DNA of 64,000 nucleotides from Kosakonia sacchari (GTDB lineage Bacteria > Pseudomonadota > Gammaproteobacteria > Enterobacterales > Enterobacteriaceae): contig FOAY01000001.1 of the NCBI GenBank assembly GCA_900109485.1, positions 616,269 through 680,268 of the forward strand. Reading direction: 5' to 3'. Below the pieces are notes generated by a model that saw only the letters and a list, made by a program, of their open reading frames with translations, was not told the DNA's origin and searched no databases. Of this stretch, positions 1 to 9,004 are shown one piece after another (the stretch's first letter is position 1; every line of letters starts with the position of its first letter). Position numbers and translations under genes: made by a program.

Positions 1-43
1 CATCCGCCAGTTTATGGGGGTGAATGGCGCGGAAGTGGCGTGA
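1..43 (+). CDS. 3' end of an unidentified gene (partial)
   Basis: An open frame enters from the left edge and ends at TGA 41-43, giving the C-terminal residues IRQFMGVNGAEVA. The fragment is too short to name. A terminator-like hairpin about 50 bases downstream agrees with this being a real gene end. Confidence 0.5.
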   Translation, partial: IRQFMGVNGAEVA

Positions 44-91
44 GGTAGAAACTGCTGCGCTCTGTCATTTAGCGGGCACAGGTTGGATGCA

Positions 92-125
92 AACCCCGGC
101 GGGTTCAGATCTGTCGGGTTTTTTA
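92..125 (+). terminator. Rho-independent terminator candidate
   Basis: CCCGGC (about 95-100) can pair with GTCGGG (113-118), one G-U pair, across a 12-base loop, and a T-rich tract follows. It sits just after the partial gene that ends at 43. Confidence 0.5.
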
Positions 126-779
126 TTTTATGGTGCCAGACGGGCTTCGGGCAGACGATGATCAAACGCGTAAAATGTGGCCTGGTTTATCCGGCCTGGG
201 GAAAAGAATAATCTGGAATATTTTTTTAAAATAAGAATGGGCTGGCTGAGGGTGACGACTTTTCTTTTTTCCTGACAGAAAAGTGAGGTGTCATATTTAC
301 TGATGCAACCTGTTAGGTGTTTGTATTGTAATGATTTTAAAAATCCTATCATCAATAATTAATCTTAATGTGAATGAGTTTTATTTTTTTATTAAATTCC
401 CCCAATGAATTCGACTGATTTTCTTTTGTTATTATTTATGTCATGATTTTTTACATCCATTATTGCTGAGCGCTATTTTAATGTGATGGTGGTTGTAGTT
501 CGAAAATAACGTTTTTGTATTTTATAAGATCGCTAAATAACTACATGGAAAAAATTCTTCTTATTGGCGTTGTTGTTATTGTGTGCCAGAGCATGGGTTG
601 CCGTTATTTATAATATGATGCTATTGCTGCATAAATAATGACGGTGGTGAACGGTATTGTTCATTTCGATGAGCTCACTTTTTCTGCCTGGAAATTAAAC
701 CGGTAATTCCCCTCAGGTTGAGAGCGTGCCGGAAGCAATGATTTAGCGTTTTCTCTTCGATTTTTATACAGGGTGTCAC
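126..779. other. AT-rich stretch without a convincing gene
   Basis: This stretch is strongly AT-rich. The only longer open frame (reverse, 128-355) has neither a good start context nor a recognisable composition, so I do not call it. Such a spacer is common upstream of fimbrial operons. It may contain the regulatory region of the truncated chaperone gene that follows, but no specific site is visible. Confidence 0.4.
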
Positions 780-1001
780 GTGAAGAAAAGGATTTCAGCA
801 TTTTCACTCATTATCGCATCTGTTTATTTTTTTACAGATAGTGTTTTAGCAATGCCTTCCAGTCCTGAAACCTCCAGCCGGATGTTTTCAGTCAGGCTGG
901 GCGCTTCTCGCCTGATTTATGATCCTGATTCTCATGGCGCAACCCTGACGGTAACCAACCCGCAGAATCACCCTATTTTTTATAAGGTAACGCTAAAGTA
1001 A
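780..1001 (+). pseudogene. Periplasmic fimbrial chaperone, 5' fragment
   Basis: The frame starts at GTG 780 after a GGGTG ribosome-binding site and encodes 73 residues. Residues 1-24 look like a signal peptide (basic start, hydrophobic core, VLA/M cleavage site). The segment FSVRLGASRLIYDPDSHG followed by TLTVTNPQNHPI matches the first strands of PapD-like chaperones, closest to the FGL/AfaB-Caf1M branch, which pair with fimbrial subunits in the periplasm. Family members are usually about 220-250 residues, so roughly two thirds is missing, including the second Ig domain. The frame stops at TAA 999-1001 and no continuation is seen. No subunit or usher genes are nearby, so this is a fimbrial operon remnant, and the truncation probably marks a recombination joint. 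Confidence 0.65.
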
Positions 1002-1241
1002 GCGTGGCTGGTTAAATAAAAATTGCCATGGATGCTCAGGGTTAATAATTGTCGGCCACGGCCGATCAATTAAACAAATGTATTCATTATTTTTTAAGTG
1101 TGCGTCTCTTTTTTAGCGCGCAATTTTTCAGCAATCCCGTTGTTGTTTGGCTTATTTTATGATGACAGTAAAACAACATTATACCCGACCGCTTTTCTCT
1201 TTTGTGGCGGTGGTCTGATCCGGGCTGCGAACAGGTCCGGA

Positions 1242-2135
1242 TCAGACCACCGCCTGGATACGTTTCGAGAGCGCCGAAGCAAGAAAGTCCGTCGCACGGC
1301 GCACGCGCGTTGGCACAAACCGACGCTTCGGCCAGACAAGGCTGACGTCGCGTGGCTCGTGCATGAATTCATCCAGTACGGTGATGACATCCGAATGCTG
1401 GAACTCGCCGACCAGCGATGCGCGATGGAACAGGCCGATACCGACGCCAGCCACCACGCCGGCCAGGATGGTTTCGACACTGTTGGACGAGAGATTGCCG
1501 CGCACCGGAACACTGAAACGCCCTTCCAGCCCGGTGAACGGCCATTCGGTCATTTCGCCGTAGATCAGGCAGTTGTGGTCGGCCAGATCGGCGGGCGTCC
1601 CGGGAATGCCGTGCTGTTCGAAGTAGCGGCGGGAGCCGGCGCAAACCAGCGAAGTGCCCGTCACGCGTCGCACCACGGAATCCGGATCATTGATCTGGCT
1701 GATGCGGATGGCCAGATCGATCCGGTCTTCGACCATGTCGCGCAACGCATCGGACAGCACCAGATCGACGCGCAAGCCGGGATGCTGCGACAGCAGTTCG
1801 GGGATCAGCGGCAGCACATGCAGCCGTCCGAACGTTGAAGGCGCAGCAATGCGAATCAGGCCGGATACGGTCTGCACGCTACTGGTCAATTCGCCATCGG
1901 CCACCTGGATTTCGTCGAGCAACGGCTTGGTGCGTTCGTAGTACTTCTGCCCCTGCTCGGTCAGCGTCACCTTGCGCGTACTGCGATGGAGCAGCGCCAC
2001 GCCAAGACGTTTCTCCAACGCATTCACCGCCTTGCTGATCCCCGATTGCGAATCACCCGTCTTACGTGCTGCCGCAGAGAAGCCGCCGGTCTCGACCACG
2101 GCGATGAAGGCAGTTAATTCCTGAAATCTATCCAT
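1242..2135 (-). CDS. LysR-family transcriptional regulator
   Basis: 297 residues, the usual LysR length. The N-terminal winged helix-turn-helix (about residues 1-60) has the family pattern FxxVVETGGFSAAARKT followed by SKAVNALEKRLGVALLHRSTR. The rest is a periplasmic-binding-protein-like effector domain (about 90-290). The start follows a purine-rich stretch at about 2145. It is divergent from the oxidoreductase operon that begins at 2237, with about 100 bases between, the classic arrangement in which a LysR protein controls the neighbouring operon and itself. The effector is unknown. Base composition is GC-rich, unlike the AT-rich DNA on both sides of the block. Confidence 0.9.
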   Translation of the reverse strand: MDRFQELTAFIAVVETGGFSAAARKTGDSQSGISKAVNALEKRLGVALLHRSTRKVTLTEQGQKYYERTKPLLDEIQVADGELTSSVQTVSGLIRIAAPSTFGRLHVLPLIPELLSQHPGLRVDLVLSDALRDMVEDRIDLAIRISQINDPDSVVRRVTGTSLVCAGSRRYFEQHGIPGTPADLADHNCLIYGEMTEWPFTGLEGRFSVPVRGNLSSNSVETILAGVVAGVGIGLFHRASLVGEFQHSDVITVLDEFMHEPRDVSLVWPKRRFVPTRVRRATDFLASALSKRIQAVV

Positions 2136-2236
2136 TCTTTTCCGGAATAAGTTTTATGAAGAATGCGCATATTATAATCAAAACGGAATTAAATTAGCAT
2201 CCTCTTCACACAAACATTCGTGTCAGGAGAAATTTC

Positions 2237-2836
2237 ATGTCGTATTCGATCATCGGTTTTGGCGCTGTGGGGCAGGCACTTGCCCGCGCCTTCGCTCGTC
2301 AGAACATTGAAGTCACCGTCGCCAGCCGACGCGCACCTGAAGCACTGGCACCGCAGGCACACGCAATCGGTTCGGTCGTCTTGCCCTGGACATTGCAGGA
2401 CGCCTTGCAGGCAGACGTCATCTTCCTCGCCGTGCCATTCGCGGAACACATGACCGTCGCCAGGTTGCTAGCGAATTGGCAAGGCAAGACGATCATCGAC
2501 GTGACCAATGCGTACGGCGTGCCCGTCGAAGAACTCGGCGGCCTGCCCTCTTCCAGCGTCATCGCCAGGGCGTTTGCCGGTGCGAATGTCGTGAAGGGCT
2601 TCAATCATCTGCCCGCCGGTTTACTGGCCGCCGATCCGAATATCGAAGGCGGGCACCGTGTGGTGTTCCTGTCCAGCGACGACGATAACGCGGTGCCACC
2701 GGTCGCGGTGCTGGCCGAACGCCTCGGCTTCGCGCCGGTATGGCTGGGCAAGCTCGCCGAAGGCGGCGCGCTGGTGCAGGCGCGCGGCAATACGTGGGCA
2801 CCACTGATTTTCCAGGACCTGGTCAAGCTCGCCTGA
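2237..2836 (+). CDS. NADP-binding oxidoreductase, F420-dependent NADP reductase-like
   Basis: 199 residues. It opens with a Rossmann dinucleotide-binding motif, SIIGFGAVGQALA (residues 3-15), then VTVASRR, where the arginines suggest preference for NADPH. Later segments DVIFLAVPF and VKGFNHLP match the NADPH-dependent F420 reductase/YqcN-type family (Pfam F420_oxidored), a soluble cytoplasmic dehydrogenase fold. SD GGAGAAATTTC precedes the ATG. It is the first gene of a three-gene operon with SRPBCC and SDR proteins. Enterobacteria generally lack F420, so NADP(H)-dependent reduction of an unknown substrate is more likely than F420 chemistry. Confidence 0.8.
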   Translation: MSYSIIGFGAVGQALARAFARQNIEVTVASRRAPEALAPQAHAIGSVVLPWTLQDALQADVIFLAVPFAEHMTVARLLANWQGKTIIDVTNAYGVPVEELGGLPSSSVIARAFAGANVVKGFNHLPAGLLAADPNIEGGHRVVFLSSDDDNAVPPVAVLAERLGFAPVWLGKLAEGGALVQARGNTWAPLIFQDLVKLA

Positions 2837-2863
2837 GCCTTCCGACAACATCGAGGATTACAC

Positions 2864-3367
2864 ATGATCGACAAAGTCATCTGGCCCGAAGGCTATCACC
2901 CGGGCGTTTCATCCCTTTACGCGCTCAACGACATCGACGTGAAGGCCCCGCCGGAAGCGGTGTGGAAACTGCTGGTTGATGCCACGCATTGGTCACGCTA
3001 TTTCCCTGCCGAAGACCAGGTGGAGATCCTGTCCGGCGAACCGGAATTGCAGTTGGGCACGCGCTACCACCGGGTGACGGTCGGCTACCCGATGTCACTG
3101 ACGGTGACCGAGTGCGTGCCGAACCGTCGGCTGGCATGGGCGACCACCGTCGATGGCGACGAAACGGATTCCAGCGCTTACCACGGCTGGGTCATCACAC
3201 CGATGGCCGAAGGCTGCCATGTGCTGACCGAAGAGACACAGCAAGGCGAATTCTTCCTCGACGTGATCGGCCGCCAATATCCCGGCGCGCTGTATCGCTA
3301 TCACCAGGATTGGGTCGAACGCCTCGCACATGCGGCTGAAGCCGAAGTGGCGAAGAAAGCAGACTGA
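2864..3367 (+). CDS. SRPBCC-family protein (START/Bet v1-like fold)
   Basis: 167 residues. The segment DIDVKAPPEAVWKLLVDATH followed by WSRYFP is the typical first strand and helix of the SRPBCC hydrophobic-pocket fold, and LAWATTVDGDE and YHGWVITP correspond to later strands. Members bind hydrophobic ligands or act as cyclases and aromatases; no specific activity can be assigned. It lies 27 bases after the reductase and 31 bases before the SDR, with SD GAGGATTACAC, so the three are probably co-transcribed and may act on one small hydrophobic substrate. Confidence 0.8.
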   Translation: MIDKVIWPEGYHPGVSSLYALNDIDVKAPPEAVWKLLVDATHWSRYFPAEDQVEILSGEPELQLGTRYHRVTVGYPMSLTVTECVPNRRLAWATTVDGDETDSSAYHGWVITPMAEGCHVLTEETQQGEFFLDVIGRQYPGALYRYHQDWVERLAHAAEAEVAKKAD

Positions 3368-3398
3368 CATTTTCAACATTCGAACGGAGAAAAATTCC

Positions 3399-4193
3399 AT
3401 GCACATCGAACTGAAGGGCCGCAAGGCCATCGTCACTGGCTCCACCGCCGGTATTGGTCGCGCGATTGCCGAAGGACTGGCGCGCTCCGGCGCGGCGGTG
3501 GTGATTAATGGCCGCACGCAGGCGCGCGTGGACGCCGCGCTGCGCGAAATGCGCGCGCTGTTGCCGCTCGCCGAACTGGATGGCATCGCCGCTGACGTCG
3601 CCACGCCGGATGGTTGCGCGGCGTTGATCGCGCATGCGCCGGACGCCGACATCCTGGTCAACAACGCTGGCACCGCGCGCCCGAACAATTTCTTCGACCA
3701 GGTCGATTCCGAATGGCTGGACCTGTTCCAGCTCAATGTGTTGAGCGGCGTGCGCCTGGCGCGCCACTACATTCCTGAGATGACAACGCGTGGCTGGGGT
3801 CGCGTGGTGTTCATCAGCAGCGAGTCGGCGCTGAACATTCCCAGGGAAATGATCGACTACGGCGTAACCAAAGCCGCGTTGCTCGCGGTGTCGCGCGGGC
3901 TGGCCGAACTCGTCGCTGGCAGCGGCATCACCGTCAACGCGATACTGCCCGGCCCGACCGATTCGGAAATCCTGTCCAACTGGATGAAGACCACCGCGCA
4001 GGAACAAGGCATCACGCCAGCGCAGGCCGAGCAGAACTTCCTGAAAACGATGCGCCCGACCACGCTGATCCAGCGCTTCGCCACCACAGAGGAGGTCGCC
4101 AACATGGTGGTCTATGTCGCTTCGGAACAAGCCTCGGCGACGACCGGCGCGGCCTTGCGCGTGGATGGCGGCGTGTTGCGCTCCATTGCCTGA
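3399..4193 (+). CDS. Short-chain dehydrogenase/reductase (SDR)
   Basis: 264 residues from ATG 3399, chosen because CGGAGA lies at the right distance; an in-frame upstream extension to 3330 overlaps the SRPBCC gene and looks non-coding. It has the classical SDR features: cofactor motif TGSTAGIGRAIA (TGxxxGIG) near residues 13-24, NNAG in ILVNNAGTA, catalytic Ser in VVFISSES, YxxxK as YGVTK, and INxILPGPTDSE after it. The C-terminus has the usual GAALRVDGG. It is an NAD(P)-dependent cytoplasmic oxidoreductase of unknown substrate and the last gene of the LysR-controlled operon. Confidence 0.9.
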   Translation: MHIELKGRKAIVTGSTAGIGRAIAEGLARSGAAVVINGRTQARVDAALREMRALLPLAELDGIAADVATPDGCAALIAHAPDADILVNNAGTARPNNFFDQVDSEWLDLFQLNVLSGVRLARHYIPEMTTRGWGRVVFISSESALNIPREMIDYGVTKAALLAVSRGLAELVAGSGITVNAILPGPTDSEILSNWMKTTAQEQGITPAQAEQNFLKTMRPTTLIQRFATTEEVANMVVYVASEQASATTGAALRVDGGVLRSIA

Positions 4194-4253
4194 GGGTCTG
4201 AGGGGGGAATCCTGGCGATGGATTACTGCGCTGGAACAAGGCATGGCGGATAA

Positions 4254-4682
4254 CGGAAAGCTGATGGCCGGGCACATTCAGCACATGACAACTGGCGATT
4301 TTGCGATGGCCTGTGGGGCAACTCTCTGGCCAGCGTAAAGGGTGACGCGCAGACGGATATCACCGGCAGACAGTCCACCACCGTGGCCGGGAATATCAGC
4401 GTTGAAACTGCCGGAACACTGACGGAGAAAATTGCCGCGCTGCGTAAATCCGTGGCCGCTGGCGGTCAGCAGGTGATTGGCGCGACTGTCCATATCGGCA
4501 GCGAAAGCGTGAACACGCTGGCCATGATGCTGGACACCATTGATTTGCTGGCAGACCTGGCGCAGCAGTGCGCGAGCCACACCCATCCCGACACCGGCAC
4601 GCCGACCAACGCCAGCGCCTTTACGCAGACGGCTGGCAAAGCGGGGCAGACCCGCAGCAAATACCAGGGCATCATCGCCTGA
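4254..4682 (+). pseudogene. Phage baseplate assembly protein V-like, 3' fragment
   Basis: The frame is open only from just after the stop at 4251-4253. It reads WGNSLASVKGDAQTDITGRQ, then STTVAGNISVETAGTLTEKI, and ends at TGA with a tail containing CASHTHPDTGTPT. Repetitive beta-strand sequence ending in a HxHP motif is typical of the C-terminal spike of gpV/VgrG-like baseplate proteins of contractile-tail phages. The N-terminal domain is absent and the fragment begins within 60 bases of the SDR stop, so the SDR operon appears to have replaced the rest of the gene. A good terminator follows. Myovirus baseplate or Mu-like gp45 would be alternative labels. Confidence 0.6.
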
Positions 4683-4694
4683 TCCCCTCCCGAT

Positions 4695-4718
4695 AGCCCG
4701 CGCCCTGCGGGCTTTTTT
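4695..4718 (+). terminator. Rho-independent terminator
   Basis: AGCCCGC (4695-4701) and GCGGGCT (4707-4713) form a perfect 7-bp stem with a 5-base loop and a T6 tract. It lies 12 bases after the baseplate fragment. Confidence 0.85.
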
Positions 4719-5331
4719 GTACCCCTCACCAGACGCGCTACAGCGCGTTCTGAGCGCGTCACGCCTCGCACCATTACCACGCACCCCGTCAACACGATCA
4801 CACCCGTCCCGCTTCGCTGACGCAGTCACGCGCCGACAAAATAAAGCCGCCGCAGACAAAAACGGCACTACACCGCACCCGCCTGCGGGTTTTGGATCAG
4901 GGAAATTTTTCAGTTTAATTTTTCTACAAATCACACCGCCAGCCCTCGCCACTGCTGGCGGCTTGCGGGAAAAGCCAGACTGAAAAGATTGAAAAGAATT
5001 TCAGGTTTTTTCAGTTTTGAAGATCAGAGGAGAGTTTATCTTGCTTTGTAACTACCAGAAAAAAAAGAAAAAAATAATTTTAGGTGAATTGCGAAGATCG
5101 TTTTATGCGTGTGGAAAACCGATGCGTGAACTGGAGTGATCACGGCAGACAAGGGTTACCAAGCGGTTAGGATAAAATGTAGAAATGAAATTTTTTCGTT
5201 ATCGTATGATGTAAATGCTTTCGCTTGAATCCATAAGATAAGTAGTGCTTTGATGATAGATAGCAAGAACATAGTTTACCAATTTCTAACCATGTTTAGG
5301 ACACCATAAGTCTCAATGAAAAGGTGCTTAG
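4719..5331. other. Non-coding junction with an inverted repeat
   Basis: No gene is convincing here. A perfect 8-bp inverted repeat CCGCCAGC (4936-4943)/GCTGGCGG (4954-4961) stands out, followed by several TGAAAA repeats near 4980-5020. Composition shifts from GC-rich to AT-rich, which suggests a boundary between pieces of different origin. Confidence 0.4.
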
Positions 5332-6063
5332 ATGAATATTCAGAGGATAAAAATGGATAATGAGTTCGAACGTTTTATGAAATTTGAAGCACAGAACATA
5401 AATTTGACATCTCCAGCTATAGAAAAAGGATATTGGACAAGAGATAAATTGAAAAATGTCAGTGTAGGTGATGAAAATCAAGATATCATTTTTCATGCGG
5501 TGGGTATGGCTTTGTCTCAATGGGAAACTCTTGAAAATGAGATGTTCAGACTGTATTTGGTTTTTTGCAGCTCTGATAACGCTATAACCAGTACTGCATT
5601 AAGGCGTGCTTTTGGGACAATTGAAAGTAGTGACGGGCGTAGGAAAGCCCTGGAGGAGGCAGCGCGAGTTTACTTCGGGGATCATAACTATCCATGTGGA
5701 ATAGCAAAGCCGTATAAACTTTTATTTGAATCACATAAAAAGGCGAGTGAGAGACGTAATGAGATAGCTCATGGGGTCGTACGTTGTTTTTGGATTAATA
5801 ATGAAAACAAAGGAAATTTTCTTTTGCCTGCCTCGTATAATACTGGGCGTAACTCAACCTTCATGGATAGTTTAAATGAAGATAATGGGGGTCCATTCAT
5901 GACCGAGTACTATAGATACACATCGCGAGAAATCTATGCTATTGCTCAAAAATTCGCCGAGCTAAATGCTTTTATTTTAAATTGTGTAATTGCAGCTGGG
6001 AAAGTCGAAGGACATTTAAAAATTGAATTAGCACATCTTACTCAGAAAACAATAGAAAAGTAG
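5332..6063 (+). CDS. HEPN-motif protein of unknown function
   Basis: 243 residues and AT-rich. The key motif is RRNEIAHG at residues 141-148: R142-x4-H147 matches the R-x4-6-H signature of HEPN domains, many of which are metal-independent RNases in toxin-antitoxin and anti-phage systems. The preceding sequence (about 50-140) is predicted helical, as expected for a HEPN bundle. No second domain is recognised and no adjacent MNT nucleotidyltransferase or other standard HEPN partner is present. SD AAGGTG supports ATG 5332; ATG 5353, after AGAGGA, is equally possible. It is followed, in the opposite direction, by the PIN-like gene. A housekeeping or RNA-binding role without RNase activity cannot be excluded. 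Confidence 0.65.
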   Translation: MNIQRIKMDNEFERFMKFEAQNINLTSPAIEKGYWTRDKLKNVSVGDENQDIIFHAVGMALSQWETLENEMFRLYLVFCSSDNAITSTALRRAFGTIESSDGRRKALEEAARVYFGDHNYPCGIAKPYKLLFESHKKASERRNEIAHGVVRCFWINNENKGNFLLPASYNTGRNSTFMDSLNEDNGGPFMTEYYRYTSREIYAIAQKFAELNAFILNCVIAAGKVEGHLKIELAHLTQKTIEK

Positions 6064-6529
6064 GTGGGGCTTATTAAATAAGAGTAAAAGCTAAAAGGCG
6101 GTGCTTTCTAATGATATGGTTGCATGAAGGTGGCCAGGATGTGTGCTATCTGAATCATCCTCTCTATTAACACCGAAGCCAACCGCCGCTGTTTCCACCA
6201 CCAACATGTACTCTAGATCTGTTAGTCGTTATTCCAGGTGTTTACACCACATTTCGAGCGGGTTTCCAGATACTGAGAAAAGTTTTTTCATTCTTTGCAT
6301 TTAGTGAGAGGAGATCTATAAAAATTCCTTTTGGATACAGAAGCCGCGATCCGTTGCACTGTCATGGGAATTATGTGGGGACGAAAAGGGGGCACTGACC
6401 GCCAAAATGAAAAAGCCACTTAGTTATAATGTGGCTTAACTTTTATTTTTAAAACTAATTTTTTAACTCTTCTTGGGTTTTAACCAACGGCCAAGTGCTT
6501 ATGAGTTACATGTTAAATAAGTTGCTTAA
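6064..6529. other. Intergenic region between convergent HEPN and PIN genes
   Basis: About 470 bases separate the ends of the two convergent genes. I see no coding frame, RNA gene or strong terminator. Confidence 0.4.
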
Positions 6530-7936
6530 TTAGTCCTTTTTCTCTAATCGTGATAAATAATCGTAAGCGATCATTATTTGTGCTTGAGTTTCAGCCCTAA
6601 CTTTCATAATGTTATTATAAAGTGAATCTATTACTGAGCTATTTAGGACATTCAAGCCGTCAATGCGTTTTTCTATTTCAAAACCAAGTAATTGAAGTAA
6701 ATTAATATTTCCTTTTAATGAGTTTGTTACTTTATAATAAAGCTCAGAGTCTATGATGTTTAGTAATTCTATTTTTTTCAATTCTAGGTCACTTAATATT
6801 CTAAATCCTTCAGTTACTGTTTTCTCGGCTGCTCCTATGGTGTGTTTTATATGGTAAAGAAGTTCGTAACCTTCGTTGTGATTGTATTTTATAGAGTCTA
6901 ATTTATTTATTTTTGATACATCTGTTTTTGAGTTTGCATTTTTCTCATTGAAAAATAATGACCAGTAATTTTCATCTTCTTCTGATGCTGTCCTGTTATC
7001 TCCGGTAATTAATGGTTTGTTAGATAGCTCTTCGACTTCTTTTAGTGAAGAATCACGAATTATAATGTCCCGTAAATTATTCTTTGCTTCGTGTAGAAAA
7101 GTTATTTGGCTAATCATTCTGAAATTTTCAATATTAGCGGCTCTACATATTTCAGTTTTAAGCGACTCTAAGGGACCATGTGTTTTACCAGAGATTGAAT
7201 ACCACCAATCAGGCTTGTTGTCGTCACAAACAAATATAACGTTTTTAATTTCTTCCGATTTTGCCTTTTCAATTAATTGCATCCACAGATATAAATCGCC
7301 ATATTTGTCTTGAAGTTTTATGCCAGAAAAATAAGATATGCTTTCTTTTGATACATCTTTAAAACCAGGAGCCTGTTCTCTATCGTATCGTTGCTTACCC
7401 TGTTTATCAATATCATCGATTTGTTCTTGTGTAGGGATTGGCCCGATCTTATCAAGAATTATGGAGTCAATGCTGTCACGGATGAAATCATGGTTAGAAA
7501 TTGATTTTTTTGATTCTATACGTGGTTCAATTTTACTTTCTATATAACTATCAATGGATTTTTTTATTTCTTGTTGTAAATCAGAGAATTCATCACTCAG
7601 ACTGTTGTAAAGATGTTTTTTTATACCTACAGAAGATAATATGTTCTGAGTGCCAATTTTCTGTAGCTCACTTTTTATTTTACTTAAGCTGTTTATACTC
7701 CCTTCAATGATACTTCTCCTTCCTCTTTGATACTCATACCCGACTTGGAATGGTATCCAGCTTCTTGCTTCTAATGCCGTCATAACACCGAGTATATCTT
7801 CTCTTGTATGATCCTCGCACCTGTAAAGATTAAACAGACAGTTTGTATCAAACACAAATAATGTCTGGGCTGATGACCAAATATTGCTCAAATTTTCGTC
7901 ATTTGTACTATAAAATCCATGAAAAATTGACTTCAT
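6530..7936 (-). CDS. PIN-like domain protein (DUF4935 type)
   Basis: 468 residues, AT-rich. The PIN-like acidic residues are in the DUF4935/PIN_8 order: FVFDTNCLFNLYR (D30), VGYEYQRGRR (E68), KYGDLYLWMQL (D214) and VIFVCDDNKPDWW (D238, D239). The insertion between the second and third motifs ends with RYDREQAPGFKDVSK, also a family hallmark. The acidic set should bind Mg2+ or Mn2+ for RNA cleavage. The C-terminal 200 residues are helical and unrecognised. No antitoxin-like gene overlaps it. DUF4935 proteins occur often in defence islands; a toxin or abortive-infection RNase role is inference. Confidence 0.8.
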   Translation of the reverse strand: MKSIFHGFYSTNDENLSNIWSSAQTLFVFDTNCLFNLYRCEDHTREDILGVMTALEARSWIPFQVGYEYQRGRRSIIEGSINSLSKIKSELQKIGTQNILSSVGIKKHLYNSLSDEFSDLQQEIKKSIDSYIESKIEPRIESKKSISNHDFIRDSIDSIILDKIGPIPTQEQIDDIDKQGKQRYDREQAPGFKDVSKESISYFSGIKLQDKYGDLYLWMQLIEKAKSEEIKNVIFVCDDNKPDWWYSISGKTHGPLESLKTEICRAANIENFRMISQITFLHEAKNNLRDIIIRDSSLKEVEELSNKPLITGDNRTASEEDENYWSLFFNEKNANSKTDVSKINKLDSIKYNHNEGYELLYHIKHTIGAAEKTVTEGFRILSDLELKKIELLNIIDSELYYKVTNSLKGNINLLQLLGFEIEKRIDGLNVLNSSVIDSLYNNIMKVRAETQAQIMIAYDYLSRLEKKD

Positions 7937-8420
7937 GAGATCACCTTGTATGTAAGATGCAATCGGTAAAACGGAAAGTTAAGAGCGCTAGGTAATTATA
8001 ATCAGCTTTTCTGACCGGTTAAACAATGAGGAAATTATGAAAAGGCAAAACAGAAAATTCATGCGACATAATTGAGATACTGATATGGTGTTTTTGTTAT
8101 ATGTTATTGATTTTTTTATCATAAATTCAAGCGGTATTTTATTACTATAATCCCTTTTAGGGACAAAAAGTCTTTTAAGAAAGTTTGTGAGTGCCTTCCC
8201 ATTTCACTTAATCAGATGCTTTTTCATACGCCATCGTAAATGGACATAGGCGCTGATCTATACCCAATCACTCAGCACATCATAGTGGTAGGCCAATTTC
8301 TCGGTCTTAACGGCCACTCATATTTGTCATGCCCCAGGATACCATCATGAGGGGAGAGTGTTGGCTGCATTCTATCTCTATGGACCGCAGTGGACGTAAA
8401 GTGGACATAGACAACAAAAA
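7937..8420. other. AT-rich region left of the genomic island
   Basis: Nearly 500 bases contain no convincing gene. On the minus strand a short stretch near 8260-8310 reads TEKLAYHYDVLSDW, which looks like a decayed coding remnant with stops around it. The region lies just outside the proposed left att of the ssrA-type island. Confidence 0.35.
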
Positions 8421-8451
8421 GGGGCTACGCTTTCACGTAACCCCTTGTTTT
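8421..8451. terminator. Hairpin at the left island boundary
   Basis: GGGGCTACG (8421-8429) pairs with CGTAACCCC (8436-8444), with one mismatch, and T-rich sequence follows; A5 lies on the other side. It could terminate in both directions and lies directly outside the att-like sequence at 8454. Confidence 0.55.
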
Positions 8452-8453
8452 AA

Positions 8454-8476
8454 TTGGTGGGCTGGCGGAGTCTGAA
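8454..8476. repeat. Degenerate attachment site of the CP4-57-like island (left end)
   Basis: TTGGTGGGCTGGCGG resembles the ssrA 3'-end sequence at 28836-28850 (TTGGTGGAGCTGGCGGG), differing by a one-base deletion, and the following AGTCTGAA is close to GAGTTGAA. Tandem integrase arm-type repeats 56 bases to the right support its role as the distal att. Short and imperfect, so the exact crossover is not fixed. Confidence 0.6.
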
Positions 8477-8531
8477 TTGGTTTTGTAATGAATTGAATTT
8501 ATTTGAATAAATGCTAGTTCAACTTTTCTTG

Positions 8532-8555
8532 GGTGCCTATTTAGGTGCCTAAAAG
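8532..8555. promoter_or_regulatory. Tandem integrase arm-type sites, left end
   Basis: GGTGCCT occurs twice (8532-8538 and 8544-8550), followed by AAAAG. The same tandem arrangement is found at 28683-28706 next to intA. Matching arms inside both element ends are expected for a P4-type integrase. Confidence 0.65.
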
Positions 8556-9004
8556 TTTTTTCTCCCTTTGATGAGAAAAAGAAGGCGAGATAAAGATTTT
8601 GCATGGTGATGTCAAGTCGAGTAGCCACTGGAAACAGAATGACCGCGATCAACTGACATGCTTTGCCACTTCAATTTTAAACTCTTCTGGATAAGATTTA
8701 CCGCTAATGGGCATCTCTCTTCAAGTCATCTTTCATGACTCTGAAGTGTATGTTGAACCCGCTGCGATTTAATACAGTTTTTTGCCAAAGGAGTCGAACT
8801 TCACAAATAAATGTTGATTATGTTCCAGTCTTTAGGCAAAACGAGTAGTAAACTGTGAGCAACACACAGCACAGCCATTGAAGAATTGTTGCGACCTCAC
8901 CTGAAGAAAAGTTAAGCCCATAACTCTAAAAATTTCCGCCAGAAAATACTGGTTATGCACATAACGTACTGATCTCAAATATGCACAACTAAGGAGCAGT
9001 AATC

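Noticed and set aside
1098-1838. Long rightward frame opposite the LysR gene
   Set aside because: It lies antisense to a convincing LysR gene, has no family pattern and arises from GC-rich codon use on the other strand.
3195-4277. 360-residue leftward frame opposite the SRPBCC and SDR genes
   Set aside because: Antisense shadow of two clear genes; Arg/His/Gln-rich composition typical of such frames.
4278-4952. Leftward frame of 224 residues over the baseplate fragment
   Set aside because: No ribosome-binding site or motif; it crosses the terminator and the GC/AT boundary.
5332-7936. Classical HEPN-MNT toxin-antitoxin system
   Set aside because: No nucleotidyltransferase (GSxxRG-type) gene is adjacent; the neighbour is PIN-like and convergent.
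8425-8652. 75-residue leftward frame over the left att
   Set aside because: It covers the hairpin, att and arm sites, which explain the conservation better than a protein.
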